Shown: positions 17,224-26,307 of the stretch, in pieces | Position numbering within the stretch: position 1 is the first letter of the stretch | Layout: each line of letters starts with the position of its first letter | DNA from: JANQKX01 sp039028695 | Lineage (GTDB): Bacteria; Pseudomonadota; Alphaproteobacteria; Kiloniellales; Kiloniellaceae | Assembly (NCBI GenBank): GCA_039028695.1 | Contig: JBCCHN010000030.1 | Span: 1-47,757 of the forward strand | DNA length: 47,757 nt | Direction: 5' to 3' | Made by a program: the position numbers and the translations under genes | The notes under the pieces: model-generated | Seen by the model: only the letters and a program-made list of their open reading frames with translations | Databases searched by the model: none | What the model was told of the DNA's origin: nothing

Positions 17224-18830
17224 TCGGCTTTAGTCGGCGGGGCGGGGCCGTCGATAAGGGTGGAAATTTTGTCGTTGATGTGTGCGGCGAAACCGGTTCC
17301 GGCTTCGGCGTAGATGTTGAAGGCCACATGGGCGCCTGAAGCCCGCAAGGTATCTGCCTGATCCTGGTATTTGGCCACCGCCGCGACAAAGCCGTCATAG
17401 CCGCCTTTGACGATTTGCTCCAGAGCGTACATGTTTGCGTGGTGTTCCGGCATGGCCAGCATGACCAATTTAAACTTGACCCCACCCTCACGGGTTCTTT
17501 CCCAGAAATCAGAGTCAGTTGCATCGCCTCGGATCACATTACGTCCGGCTTTTTGATGGGCCTCGACCGTCTCATTGTTGCTGTCGATGCCCACTAGAAT
17601 GTCGCCATGGCGTTCGCGGATAAAATCGTAGGCGCCGCTGCCCACTCGGCCCATGCCGAAAATGGCGATCTTGGCGTTGCCAATGGGTGCTGGCTGCTCT
17701 TCGGGATGGCGTTTTGCCGTTTCGAAGCCCCCCAGCGCGTTGTGCCAGCGGGCATAAATGTCATGGGAAAAGCTATTGAGGGGCGCGGCCAGCAGGAATG
17801 AAAGGGACAGGGCGATGGCGATGATGACCAACCATTGACCGTCGATCCAGCCGTATTGGGCGCCGATAGCGGCGACGATTAAGCCAAACTCACTGTAGTT
17901 CGTCAGACTGAGCGACGCTAGCAGGGACGTCCGGGCCCTTAAGCGCAGCCTGGTTAGCAGGGCAAAAAAGAGCGCTGCCTTGATGGGCAGGAATATCAGC
18001 AGCAAAAGCGCGATGCCAAAAGACCCGAGCGTCGGTGACTCGGACAGGCCGATATTGAGGAAAAATCCCACCAGGAAAAGCTCTTTAAAGCTAAAGAGGG
18101 AATCGGCGATTTCCTTGGCCCTTTTGTACCCCGCCAAAAGCATGCCCAGAATCAGCGCGCCCAGGTCGGGTTTCAGGCCCACCAGCTCAAAGGTGTAAAC
18201 GCCCAAGGCTAAGGCTGAGAAGAGGCCGAATAAGGGCAAAAGCTCATCGTGCCCGCAGCGGTCCAGAAAAAACTTCAAAACCGGTCGCATAAAAACCAAG
18301 AGCAACAAGGCCAGGGCCCAAACCGACGGCACTTTACCCGTTGAGATCGTCAAGAAGACCACCGCGAAGACATCTTGCATGATCAAAATGCCGATCGCGG
18401 TGCGGCCGTGCAGGGAGGTCATCTCGCCTTTTTCCTCCAGCACCTTGACCGCGAAGACGGTGCTTGAGAAGCTGAGGGCAAACGCAATCACCAGGGCACT
18501 TTCCAATTCCAAGCCGCCGAAAAGGGTAAAGCCCGTAACAGCCAGCCCGTGAAAGGCGGCCGTTAAGATAAAGGTAGTCAGCACGCAATGAAGGGTCGCG
18601 CTGGCCCAAACCTCGGTCCGCAAAAGGCTCTTCACTTTTAGCTTGAGGCCAATGGTGAAAAGCAGGAGCGTCACCCCCAGGTTGGCGATTTCCTTGACCG
18701 TCGGTCCGGCCTCCACACCGACCCACTGAAGGAGAAAGCCGGCCACTAGGAAACCCACCATGGGCGGCAACCCCACCTGTCTGGCCCCAAAGCCAAGCAG
18801 AAAGGCGACTGCGATCGAAACCGGATCCAT
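17217..18830 (-). CDS. CPA2 cation:proton antiporter with TrkA-N domain (KefB/YbaL-like)
   Basis: A 537-residue protein. About 12 transmembrane helices form an Na/H-exchanger domain (residues 1-380), with the family PPMVGFLVAGFLLQW entry, ANLGVTLLLFTIGLKL, and NYSEFGLIVAAIG. A RCK/TrkA-N domain follows (about 400-515): IAIFGMGRVGSGAY is the dinucleotide-binding glycine loop, with an acidic VGIDSNNE end of the second strand. Such proteins exchange K+ or Na+ for H+ in the inner membrane under control of NAD(H) or glutathione adducts. GGGGGAG precedes the ATG at ideal spacing. A second member lies at the end of the window; the two are clearly different sequences. Confidence 0.9.
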   Translation of the reverse strand: MDPVSIAVAFLLGFGARQVGLPPMVGFLVAGFLLQWVGVEAGPTVKEIANLGVTLLLFTIGLKLKVKSLLRTEVWASATLHCVLTTFILTAAFHGLAVTGFTLFGGLELESALVIAFALSFSSTVFAVKVLEEKGEMTSLHGRTAIGILIMQDVFAVVFLTISTGKVPSVWALALLLLVFMRPVLKFFLDRCGHDELLPLFGLFSALALGVYTFELVGLKPDLGALILGMLLAGYKRAKEIADSLFSFKELFLVGFFLNIGLSESPTLGSFGIALLLLIFLPIKAALFFALLTRLRLRARTSLLASLSLTNYSEFGLIVAAIGAQYGWIDGQWLVIIAIALSLSFLLAAPLNSFSHDIYARWHNALGGFETAKRHPEEQPAPIGNAKIAIFGMGRVGSGAYDFIRERHGDILVGIDSNNETVEAHQKAGRNVIRGDATDSDFWERTREGGVKFKLVMLAMPEHHANMYALEQIVKGGYDGFVAAVAKYQDQADTLRASGAHVAFNIYAEAGTGFAAHINDKISTLIDGPAPPTKADQ

Positions 18831-18976
18831 TTACTCCCCCAAAAGCCGTCCAGAAAATCAGCGACGGATGCCCTTATCTATTATGGAAGATAGACGCAAA
18901 ATGTCCAATGGCGCTGTTGCAACGGGTGCCGACCACATGGCGCTGGTGTTTTTTCCGGTGCTTTCGCTCAAGCCCC

Positions 18977-20686
18977 TCAATATCCCCGCGGCTGTACGGG
19001 AAAGGCCCAATCGTCCGCTTCCGGGCGGACCAATTCATGAGAGAGCGGTGCGCCCTGATAAAGGGTTATTCGGGTCCAACGATCCGAACGGGGATCGAAC
19101 TTAGATGCGCCGAAAAAGGATAATTTGCAGCGCAACAGATCGATGGGCAGCATTGTTTCATCGATGAGGTTATCTTGCACCTCGGAGTAGGGGCAGCACG
19201 CCGCGGTTTGCACACGGCGAACGGCAAGGCGTAAGTCTGGTCGCGCCAAGAGCAGGTGAGCAACACTGTCTGCGGGATCCGAGTCGTCCAGAACACGACG
19301 CAATTCTTGGATCGAACGGGAAATGGCTAGGGCCATTTCCTTTTCCGCACCCGGCTCGGCAAGACGGTCGCCCAGGCGAGGCTCCAGCTTTTCCTCCGAT
19401 ACGTACCAAAACCGCTGACTTCGCTTGGGGTCGCCAAAGTCGGTGGACATGGCCCATGAAAACTGAGTCTCGATGAGCTCATTGAGCCGTGCCAGTGTCA
19501 TGGTTGTCGCCAGGGGAGGAACGTCGCCAGCCCCCATCTTTTCCGCCAGATCATCGACCAGCTCCGGATAGAGCTCAACCAGCAGGCTAACCAAGAGTTC
19601 TTGTGCTTCTAAGGAAAGGGACATTTCAGCCCAACGAAAGAGCCGATCCCAAAGTCCGCCTACAGGGTGTGCGGCGGTCATCGCCTTTGCTTGTCGAGCA
19701 AGTTCCGGCAGCTCCTCGCGCAGCTTTAGGATACGACTTTGCTGGCGCTCATCGTCTACATTCCATTCGGAAACGTGGTGTTGGGCGCGCTCTATAAGCT
19801 CGAAAAAATGAATCAGATCGTTGGAGCTTATTTGAGAGACTTTGCGGACCCGTGCCAGGGCTGTTTCCCGCGCGGCGATCCAATTGTTGATCAAAATGGG
19901 ATGTGTCACCAAAAAGGGTGCCATGCCGAGGCCGGTGGAGTTGCCGATGCCTAAAAAGCGTTGCAGGTTCGCTTCTAGCGGCACGGCAGTATCGGGATTC
20001 TTTTGTCGGGCCACATGATTGACCAGGTCCAACGTAAAACAGCGGATCAGGTAAACTGCCAGCATTTCAGCGGCGAAGGGACCGGCCATTTCAGGCCTCT
20101 GCCGGATCTTCTCCCGGTCCGCCAAGCCGAATTTTCCGTTGCCGTAAACAGCCGTGGTCCGCATCAAATAACCCACTTGGGCCAGCGCATCTACGTCTGG
20201 TTGTCGCCCTTGAGCAAGAGCGTCGACGACATGGGCAAAAAGCCGCACCGACTTATTGGCGCGGGACAACACTAGCTCTCTTGCGGAACAGCGCCCTGCT
20301 TCTTGTTTGGGTACATTTGTGGCCAGACGGTCGATATCGGCTTGATTGGGCCGGCCGTCAAAAAGCGTGAAGGTGGCATCCCATTCCTCGGCGATAACAC
20401 GATCGCTGCGACGTTCGGGCGGGAGGTGCTGGCTGTAACAGATCAGGCTGTAAACCCGTGGGCCGGTATTGGCCTCATAGACCGCGACGCCGTAGCCTTC
20501 ATCGTCCAGATCGAAGCGCGCTGCGGATATTTGCCAAGCCTCCTGGTTCATCCGCCGAATAAGGCGGCGCATGAAGCTAAGTCGGCTGGGGAAAAAGGAG
20601 CCAATCCGCGCCAGGCGCATGACCTGGCCTGGTGGACGCAGCTCCAGGCACTCCACAGCGCTGGGAACGGCCGCTACCGTCTTCAT
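18977..20686 (-). CDS. Protein of unknown function, 569 residues, coupled to the M19 dipeptidase-like gene
   Basis: I do not recognise this protein. The start is set at the ATG at 20686, because it shares an ATGA with the stop of the upstream dipeptidase-like gene, the usual sign of translational coupling; a longer in-frame reading adds 16 residues that overlap that gene. No signal peptide or transmembrane helix is evident; it looks soluble and cytoplasmic. The N-terminal part (about 40-130) is a mixed alpha/beta region with DDEGYGVAVYEANTGPRVYSLICYSQHL and EEWDATFTLFDG; the rest is mainly helical with many Leu/Ala/Glu, ending in a small Cys-containing region (TAACCPYSEVQDNLIDET). Third gene of the aldehyde dehydrogenase operon, so probably in the same pathway. 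Confidence 0.75.
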   Translation of the reverse strand: MKTVAAVPSAVECLELRPPGQVMRLARIGSFFPSRLSFMRRLIRRMNQEAWQISAARFDLDDEGYGVAVYEANTGPRVYSLICYSQHLPPERRSDRVIAEEWDATFTLFDGRPNQADIDRLATNVPKQEAGRCSARELVLSRANKSVRLFAHVVDALAQGRQPDVDALAQVGYLMRTTAVYGNGKFGLADREKIRQRPEMAGPFAAEMLAVYLIRCFTLDLVNHVARQKNPDTAVPLEANLQRFLGIGNSTGLGMAPFLVTHPILINNWIAARETALARVRKVSQISSNDLIHFFELIERAQHHVSEWNVDDERQQSRILKLREELPELARQAKAMTAAHPVGGLWDRLFRWAEMSLSLEAQELLVSLLVELYPELVDDLAEKMGAGDVPPLATTMTLARLNELIETQFSWAMSTDFGDPKRSQRFWYVSEEKLEPRLGDRLAEPGAEKEMALAISRSIQELRRVLDDSDPADSVAHLLLARPDLRLAVRRVQTAACCPYSEVQDNLIDETMLPIDLLRCKLSFFGASKFDPRSDRWTRITLYQGAPLSHELVRPEADDWAFPVQPRGY

Positions 20687-21684
20687 GGGACCTCTGCCGC
20701 CGGCCCAAAGGAACGCCGAAAAAAGTCCAGCCAATTGCGTCCCATGATTTTCTCTACCTCTTCAGGTGCAAATCCGACATCGCCTAATCCCTGGGCGATA
20801 TTAGCAAAGTCACGATTGTCCTTGAACCACGCCGGTTGCGGCGGAAACCCAGCCTGGGATTTAGACCCTTCGCCGTAATCCCGGTCAAGCGTCCAGCGGC
20901 CGTTGCGCATCCATTCTACGACAGAATTGGGCTGATCTTGGCACAGGTCGGACCCAATTCCCAGGGCGTCAACGCCCACCATCTCTGCTGCTTGGGCAAT
21001 CGCGCCGCAGAAGCTCTCTAATGTGCAGTCTGATTTGTTCTTAAGATGATGAGGGTAAAGAGAAAAGCCCAGGATGCCGCCGGATTTGGCCAAGGCCCGC
21101 AGTACGTCATCGGATTTGTTTCGCAAGGCCGGATGCCAAAAGGACGGGTTGGCGTGGGTAATGGCGATGGGACGATGCGAGAGCTCTATCGCCTCCAAGG
21201 TGGAGCGCTCGGCGGAGTGGGACATGTCCACCACAAGGCCTACTCGGTTCATCTCGCGGATTACTTGCTTGCCCATACGCGTAATGCCCGGGTCTTCGGC
21301 CTCATAACATCCGGTGGCCAGCAGACTTTGATTATTATAGCTCAACTGCATAAAGCGGGCGCCCAGCTGGTGGCAAATTTCCACCAAGCCGATGTCATCC
21401 TCAATCGGGCTGCAATTTTGGAACCCGAAAAAAATGGCCGTTCTGCCCTGGCTATGGGCCAGCTCCACATCGTCTGCCGTGCGCCCAGGCATTATTAGAT
21501 CGGCGAATTCGACAAAACGTCGGTTCCAATCCTCAATGTTTTGAACGGTTTCTCGAAAATCCTCGTGATAGGTAATCGTCACGTGGACCGCCGACACGCC
21601 ACCTTCGCTCATTTCACGAAAGATCTTTTCGGACCAATTACAATACTGCAGGCAATCGATAAAGAGAGGGCGTTCTTGGCTCAT
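20683..21684 (-). CDS. Divergent peptidase M19 (membrane dipeptidase-like) enzyme
   Basis: 333 residues from the ATG at 21684, which has AGGGG upstream and lies 14 bp after the aldehyde dehydrogenase stop. The C-terminal part clearly follows renal-dipeptidase family M19: VVDMSHSAERSTLEAIELSHRPIAITHANPS gives the two late metal-binding histidines in context, and ALGIGSDL gives the late aspartate. The family's first metal motif (DxHND near the N-terminus) is replaced by FIDCLQYCNW, and the bridging glutamate region reads FFGFQNCS. The protein is therefore either a hydrolase with a rebuilt metal site or a non-peptidase member. No lipobox or signal peptide is present, so it is cytoplasmic. It shares ATGA with the next gene. 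Confidence 0.82.
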   Translation of the reverse strand: MSQERPLFIDCLQYCNWSEKIFREMSEGGVSAVHVTITYHEDFRETVQNIEDWNRRFVEFADLIMPGRTADDVELAHSQGRTAIFFGFQNCSPIEDDIGLVEICHQLGARFMQLSYNNQSLLATGCYEAEDPGITRMGKQVIREMNRVGLVVDMSHSAERSTLEAIELSHRPIAITHANPSFWHPALRNKSDDVLRALAKSGGILGFSLYPHHLKNKSDCTLESFCGAIAQAAEMVGVDALGIGSDLCQDQPNSVVEWMRNGRWTLDRDYGEGSKSQAGFPPQPAWFKDNRDFANIAQGLGDVGFAPEEVEKIMGRNWLDFFRRSFGPAAEVP

Positions 21685-21698
21685 GTCACGCAATCCCC

Positions 21699-23150
21699 TT
21701 AGCCCGGTATGCCGGAATCAATGTATGCGGTTTTTACCTGGGTATAGAATTCGGCGGCATATTGCCCCTGTTCACGGGATCCAAAGCTTGAGTTACCACG
21801 CCCGCCAAAGGGGACATGATAGTCCGTACCGGCGGTGGGCAGGTTCACCATGACGCAGCCTGTCCGGGCGTTGCGGCGAAAGTGGCTGGCGCGGGCCAAC
21901 GACTGAGTGACGATCCCCGAAGTCAGGCCAAACTCCGTATCGTTGGTCACCGACAAGGCCTCATCATAGCTGTCTACGGCAATCACACAAGCGATCGGGG
22001 CAAACAATTCCTCCCGGTTAACAGTCATGTCGTTTCGGCCATTACAGAATAGCGCCGGGGTCATGTAGAAGCCCCGGTGTTCAAGCTGTGGCTGATCGCC
22101 CCCATAAACCAGTTCGCAGCCTTCGGACTTGGCTAGTGCCAGATAGCGCAGATTCGAGTCCAACTGGGATTGGTCTACCACCGGCCCCACCTTTGTTTCC
22201 GGTGCTAGGGCATGGCCCACGGTCAGGCCTTTGAGGGCAGTCGTCAATTTTTCAACAAAGGTGTCGTGGACGCCCCGGTGCACGATGAGGCGGCTTGAGG
22301 CAGTGCACTTTTGACCTGTTCCCGAGTAAGCGCCCGCCAGTGCGCAGGTGACTGCCTTGTCCAGATCGGCGTCGTCCATGACCACCAGCGCGTTTTTGGA
22401 GCCCATTTCAAGTTGGAACTTGGTCAGGTTGGCTGCGGCGGCCTGGGCAATGCGTCGGCCGACCGGGAGAGACCCGGTAAATGAAATAGCATTTACCCCC
22501 GGGCTGGTGATCAGTGTTTCCCCCACCGTTCCACCGCCCCCCATGGTCAGGTTAAATGTGCCTGCGGGCAGATCCTGCTTGGCGATGATTTCCGTAAGGG
22601 CCACGGCGCTGGCCGGTGTCAGATTGGCCGGCTTCCACGTGACAGCGTTTCCAAAGGCCAAGGCGGGCGCAATCTTCCAAGCCGCAGTCGCGGTGGGAAA
22701 GTTCCATGGCGAGATGACGGCGACCACGCCCATGGGCTCGCGCCGCACGTCTACCTCAATCCCATCACGGACGGAATCCGCCGTGTCGCCAATTTGGCGA
22801 TGAACCTCGCCGGCGTAATACTGAAAAAACTGGCCGGCCCGATAAATTTCGCCCACACCCTCGGCCAGGGGTTTGCCTTCTTCGCGCGAGAGCAGTTTTC
22901 CAAGGTCCTGGGACTTTTCCATTAATTCGGCGCCGATCGCCATTAAGGCCTTGTGGCGAGTTTCCAGGCCGCTTTTTCCCCAAATCTCCGCGGCCCGCTT
23001 GGCTGCGTCGATAGCGGTGAGTGTTTGCTCTTCATCCGCTTGGGCAAAGCTTCCAATGACGTCGGAAAGGTCGGAGGGATTGATGTTTTCAATGGTAGAC
23101 GGACCGTCCACCCAGGCGCCAGCGATAAAATTTTTGGAAGTTTCTGACAT
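21699..23150 (-). CDS. NAD(P)-dependent aldehyde dehydrogenase (2-oxoglutarate-semialdehyde dehydrogenase-like)
   Basis: 483 residues from the ATG at 23150 with AGAGGAA upstream; the frame extends 27 codons further but those residues are not ALDH-like. All catalytic marks of the superfamily are present: VISPWNFPTA with the catalytic asparagine, the KPAN cofactor-binding lysine, FTGSLPVGRRI Rossmann segment, the general base in FQLEMGSKNALVV, the nucleophile in SGTGQKCTASSR, and REELFAPIACV. The GQKCTASSR and KNALVVMDDADL context is close to bacterial 2-oxoglutarate-semialdehyde dehydrogenases. LEMGSKN has Ser where most members have Gly. It heads the operon with the M19-like and unknown genes and is divergent from the LysR regulator. 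Confidence 0.9.
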   Translation of the reverse strand: MSETSKNFIAGAWVDGPSTIENINPSDLSDVIGSFAQADEEQTLTAIDAAKRAAEIWGKSGLETRHKALMAIGAELMEKSQDLGKLLSREEGKPLAEGVGEIYRAGQFFQYYAGEVHRQIGDTADSVRDGIEVDVRREPMGVVAVISPWNFPTATAAWKIAPALAFGNAVTWKPANLTPASAVALTEIIAKQDLPAGTFNLTMGGGGTVGETLITSPGVNAISFTGSLPVGRRIAQAAAANLTKFQLEMGSKNALVVMDDADLDKAVTCALAGAYSGTGQKCTASSRLIVHRGVHDTFVEKLTTALKGLTVGHALAPETKVGPVVDQSQLDSNLRYLALAKSEGCELVYGGDQPQLEHRGFYMTPALFCNGRNDMTVNREELFAPIACVIAVDSYDEALSVTNDTEFGLTSGIVTQSLARASHFRRNARTGCVMVNLPTAGTDYHVPFGGRGNSSFGSREQGQYAAEFYTQVKTAYIDSGIPG

Positions 23151-23273
23151 CAAGGGTTCCTCTTCGCGTTGGGCCAGTCGTCTAAGTATCTGAATTATCG
23201 TTACTATTTTAAAGCGGATTCCGGCTACCAAGCGTCCAGATCATCCATTGCGGCGGAGTCTAAGGTCTATTGC

Positions 23274-23322
23274 ATTTCAATCAAACGGATATTTTTGACT
23301 TACGATTAAATATTTTTGAAAT
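23274..23322. promoter_or_regulatory. Candidate LysR operator: direct and inverted repeats
   Basis: ATATTTTTGA occurs twice, at 23289-23298 and 23310-23319, start to start 21 bp, i.e. two helical turns. The pair is bracketed by ATTTCAA (23274-23280) and TTGAAAT (23316-23322). It lies between the divergent LysR and aldehyde dehydrogenase genes, where a LysR regulator normally binds as a tetramer. Confidence 0.6.
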
Positions 23323-23376
23323 AAGATGGGTGTCCCTTTGTAGCTCAAGCCTAGATTGGCGTCAGGAGACGGTTCC

Positions 23377-24279
23377 ATGGCGATCAAAATTGCCCATCTC
23401 AGAACTCTCAGTGTAGTGTCGTCTTGCGGAAACATCAAAGACGCGGCGGCTCGTCTGGGACGCACGCCCTCGGCCGTATCAATGGCGTTAAAACAGTTCG
23501 AGGACGAGTTGGGCGGATCCCTTTTTGAGGCGGATCGAAAAACCTCGCTGACCCCGCTCGGAAGATTCATCTTGAACCAGGCCAACGATGCCTTGGCAAA
23601 TTATGATCGAAGTGTTGCCGCTATTCAGGCCTATTCAAAAAACGAGATTGGTCGACTTGTAGTGGCTTGTGTGCCATCGGTGGCGGCCCGGCTTTTGCCG
23701 GAAATAATTCGAAGCTTCGTCGCTGAACTGCCGCGGGTAGAACTCGAAATTCAGGATATGGACAGCGCTGCCGTCCTGCGGTCGTTGCGGCAAGGTCAGG
23801 TGGACCTCGGGATCGCCTCTCTTGACAAGAGTGATCCTTTTTTTGAAGTGGAGGAATTGTTCTCGGACCACTTCGGCGTCGTCGTGCCCGCAGGTCATTC
23901 ACTCGTTGGATTGGGGCGTGCCGTGCGATGGGAAGATCTGCGCGGAGAGCGTCTGATTGCTAATGGTTTGAGCATGACCCTGCGCGATAGCACTTACCGT
24001 GCGCTAGAGGCGGACTCTCAGCTCACCGTGCGTAATGTCTGGTCACTTCTGGCGCTGGTGAAATGTGGATTGGGTGTGACATTGCTACCCCACCTGTCGG
24101 TCCCCTTGGAGGATCCCGCTCTTAAAGTGCTCGAACTTGGAGAAGGACCGCTTCGTCGGCAGGTTACCGTGTTGCGCCGGGCCGGCGAGACACCTTCGCC
24201 TGTTGCACTGCTGTTTACGAAAAAACTTGCCCAGGAAATACCAATACTTCGGCAGTGCTACCATCCGAATGGTCATTGA
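23377..24279 (+). CDS. LysR-family transcriptional regulator
   Basis: 300 residues from the ATG at 23377, with AGGAGACGG upstream. The N-terminal winged HTH reads IAHLRTLSVVSSCGNIKDAAARLGRTPSAVSMALKQFEDELGGSLFE, which is the LysR signature, though with SMALKQ in place of the common SxQIxxLE. The effector domain (about 90-295) shows the periplasmic-binding-like fold pattern (GRLVVACVPSVAARLLP, VDLGIASLD, GLGVTLLPHL). As the first gene on the other side of the operator it most likely controls the aldehyde dehydrogenase/M19-like/unknown operon and itself. Inducer unknown. Its end is 15 bp from the convergent beta-helix gene. Confidence 0.92.
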   Translation: MAIKIAHLRTLSVVSSCGNIKDAAARLGRTPSAVSMALKQFEDELGGSLFEADRKTSLTPLGRFILNQANDALANYDRSVAAIQAYSKNEIGRLVVACVPSVAARLLPEIIRSFVAELPRVELEIQDMDSAAVLRSLRQGQVDLGIASLDKSDPFFEVEELFSDHFGVVVPAGHSLVGLGRAVRWEDLRGERLIANGLSMTLRDSTYRALEADSQLTVRNVWSLLALVKCGLGVTLLPHLSVPLEDPALKVLELGEGPLRRQVTVLRRAGETPSPVALLFTKKLAQEIPILRQCYHPNGH

Positions 24280-24294
24280 AAGGGTTATGGCCTC

Positions 24295-25962
24295 TTAGCC
24301 AGAGATCAGTATCTTCCTGATGCCATAAATAGGTGGCTTTTGCCCCCTTTCGAAGGCGCCAATATCAGGAGCTGATCCAGAAAAGCCATCATTGAAATTT
24401 GGAATGACTTGGCCTGCATTCACACCGAGGCTAGAGCCGGTCAAGAAATACTCATCGGGACCGTTGCTTTTTCGGTAGGTTGGCGTCCCTAAAATACCGT
24501 TCGCTTCCTGTGATCCACTCGCGACGATCGCACCATTAAATAGGTCGTAGTCGAAGTCACAATTCGCGGCAGCGTTTCTAATCGAATAGGCATTCTGATT
24601 TACCATTGCGATATGGAAAATATTGTTCCTAGAAACCAGATTCTTAGCGCCGCCGCGAATGCCCCATGAAGATCCGTCAGGTTCTTGATTGCCGATAAAT
24701 TCCTGGAAAATTGTGTTGTGAAATATGTAACATCGCGTATTGAACCTGGTACCGGCCTTGAAGAACTGTCCGCGCCGGTCTTCATCGCGAGGGGAATTCG
24801 GGTCAAACTGACTGGTCCGAATGACGTTCCGAAAGACATAGCTGGGGCCGACACGGTTTTGTCGGTGACCAATTCCCACCATGACATTGTTAAGCAAGTT
24901 TCCCCAAATGCGGACATTTCGGCCGCCACCCTCGGCTTCTATGCCGTCATCCCAACATTCGGAAACGCGGTTGCCGTAAATGTCACTATCCCGGCCCGGG
25001 GCGCCTTTTTTGCTATCGTTCTTTGAGCCGCCGATACCATCATTAAAATAGTGATTCTCCGAGGAATGGATGTGGTTATGACGGATGACGTTGTTTCCCT
25101 TTGTTTCCGTCAAAAATATGCCGTTTGCTCCGGTCGGATGAAATCCGGTAGCTGATGAGGATACATCCGGGCGGCTTTCGGTCCATGCGTTTGTATCCCC
25201 ATTAGGATCGTGAATGTCGTTTGCCTGGATGACCAGGCGAGTAACACCAGACTGTTTTGTCGGGACTAACACACCGGCTGGATTGCCAGTCGTCCAGCCT
25301 AGCTCATTTTCGACGCCAAACTCGCTGATCTCACAGCCCTCGACCACTACATCATGGGCGCCCGAACCGATTATTACCCCCGCATTGACGCCGCCTTTCA
25401 AGGTTAAGCCGCGAACAATTACATAGGGTGCGGCAATCGCGACGCTTGCATTGGTCCTTAATTGAACATCAATTTCCGCGCTATCACCGGCAGGTTCGTA
25501 TAGCTTATAGGCGTCGGGCGTTCCGCCTTCTTGAATGAACAGCCGTGTCGTTGACCGTGCTGGCAGCTTGATGACCTCGCCGATAGGCCAATCTCGTGTT
25601 TCGGTCCAGGTGGTCACGCTCGTCTTCACGCGCGTGCCGGTGTTGGCTTGTGTCAGACGAATTCTATATCGAGTGCCCGGTTTTAGGCCTACAATCGAAC
25701 CGCGATACTCAGCATTCCGATTATCCAGCCATAGATCCAGCGCCCTTCGCCAAGTTTTGTGTCCGACTTCTCGGTAGTGAACCGCGACTGAGTTTTTGCT
25801 TTTGGCAGCAGCTGGACTCCATGTGATCCCTATGCATTCAAAAGTCGGGACCAATTCTGGTGCAGGGGTCTCTGAACGAGCCGGATTTGAGGTGCCCAGA
25901 ATCGCGAGCGAGCCCATGCCCGCGGAAAGCATCGCCAATACATCTCTTCTGGATCGTGCCAT
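24295..25962 (-). CDS. Tat-exported right-handed parallel beta-helix protein
   Basis: 555 residues from the ATG at 25962, chosen because it places SRRDVLAML directly at the N-terminus; a 10-codon longer reading uses a weak start. SRRDVLAML followed by a hydrophobic stretch and ARSETPA is a twin-arginine signal. Residues ~40-130 resemble a fibronectin-III-like beta domain (VAVHYREVGHKTWRRALDL, GLKPGTRYRIRLTQA). From ~170 onward there are short repeated beta turns (VIVRGLTLKGGVNAGVIIG, DVVVEGCEISEFG, NVIRHNHIHSSENHYF, DIYGNRVSECWDDGIEAEGGGRNVRIWGN), the signature of pectate-lyase-like beta-helices. Many members cut acidic polysaccharides (alginate, pectin), but no catalytic residues can be assigned, so the function is open. 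Confidence 0.82.
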   Translation of the reverse strand: MARSRRDVLAMLSAGMGSLAILGTSNPARSETPAPELVPTFECIGITWSPAAAKSKNSVAVHYREVGHKTWRRALDLWLDNRNAEYRGSIVGLKPGTRYRIRLTQANTGTRVKTSVTTWTETRDWPIGEVIKLPARSTTRLFIQEGGTPDAYKLYEPAGDSAEIDVQLRTNASVAIAAPYVIVRGLTLKGGVNAGVIIGSGAHDVVVEGCEISEFGVENELGWTTGNPAGVLVPTKQSGVTRLVIQANDIHDPNGDTNAWTESRPDVSSSATGFHPTGANGIFLTETKGNNVIRHNHIHSSENHYFNDGIGGSKNDSKKGAPGRDSDIYGNRVSECWDDGIEAEGGGRNVRIWGNLLNNVMVGIGHRQNRVGPSYVFRNVIRTSQFDPNSPRDEDRRGQFFKAGTRFNTRCYIFHNTIFQEFIGNQEPDGSSWGIRGGAKNLVSRNNIFHIAMVNQNAYSIRNAAANCDFDYDLFNGAIVASGSQEANGILGTPTYRKSNGPDEYFLTGSSLGVNAGQVIPNFNDGFSGSAPDIGAFERGQKPPIYGIRKILISG

Positions 25963-26288
25963 GGACCAATTCGAGCCTGATTCAAAAACCAATACACGCT
26001 GTCACCCTACCTGAGCGTATTCGTGATCAAACAAAAGCTTATATTAAACTAAATTACATGACTTTGAATTTCCATAAATTAGTTCTTTTTTAGGTCAAAT
26101 AATCGTGTATCGAGTGAGCCAAGGAGGAATTTTCTTTAGGTGGCGAGATAATATTTGCCTGGAGACTTGGGACCATATGTAAGAACTTCGGTCCGGAAAT
26201 CCTGGTTCTTGCCTTCACACCGGGAGCAATCTCCATCGATTGATTTATTGATGTGATGGGGATGTGACAGGCCCTGCAACCGAATTTT

Positions 26289-26307
26289 GCATCATATCGC
26301 ATCATAT
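26289..26307. repeat. Short tandem repeat GCATCATAT x2
   Basis: GCATCATAT at 26289-26297 is repeated at 26299-26307 with one base between, i.e. a 10-bp period equal to one helical turn. It could be a binding-site pair. It may also be chance in AT-rich DNA. Confidence 0.4.

Noticed and set aside
26090..26305. 71-codon minus-strand frame with a CxxCH haem-type motif
   Set aside because: No signal peptide, no ribosome-binding site and no homology I recognise; a single CxxCH in an AT-rich gap is likely chance.
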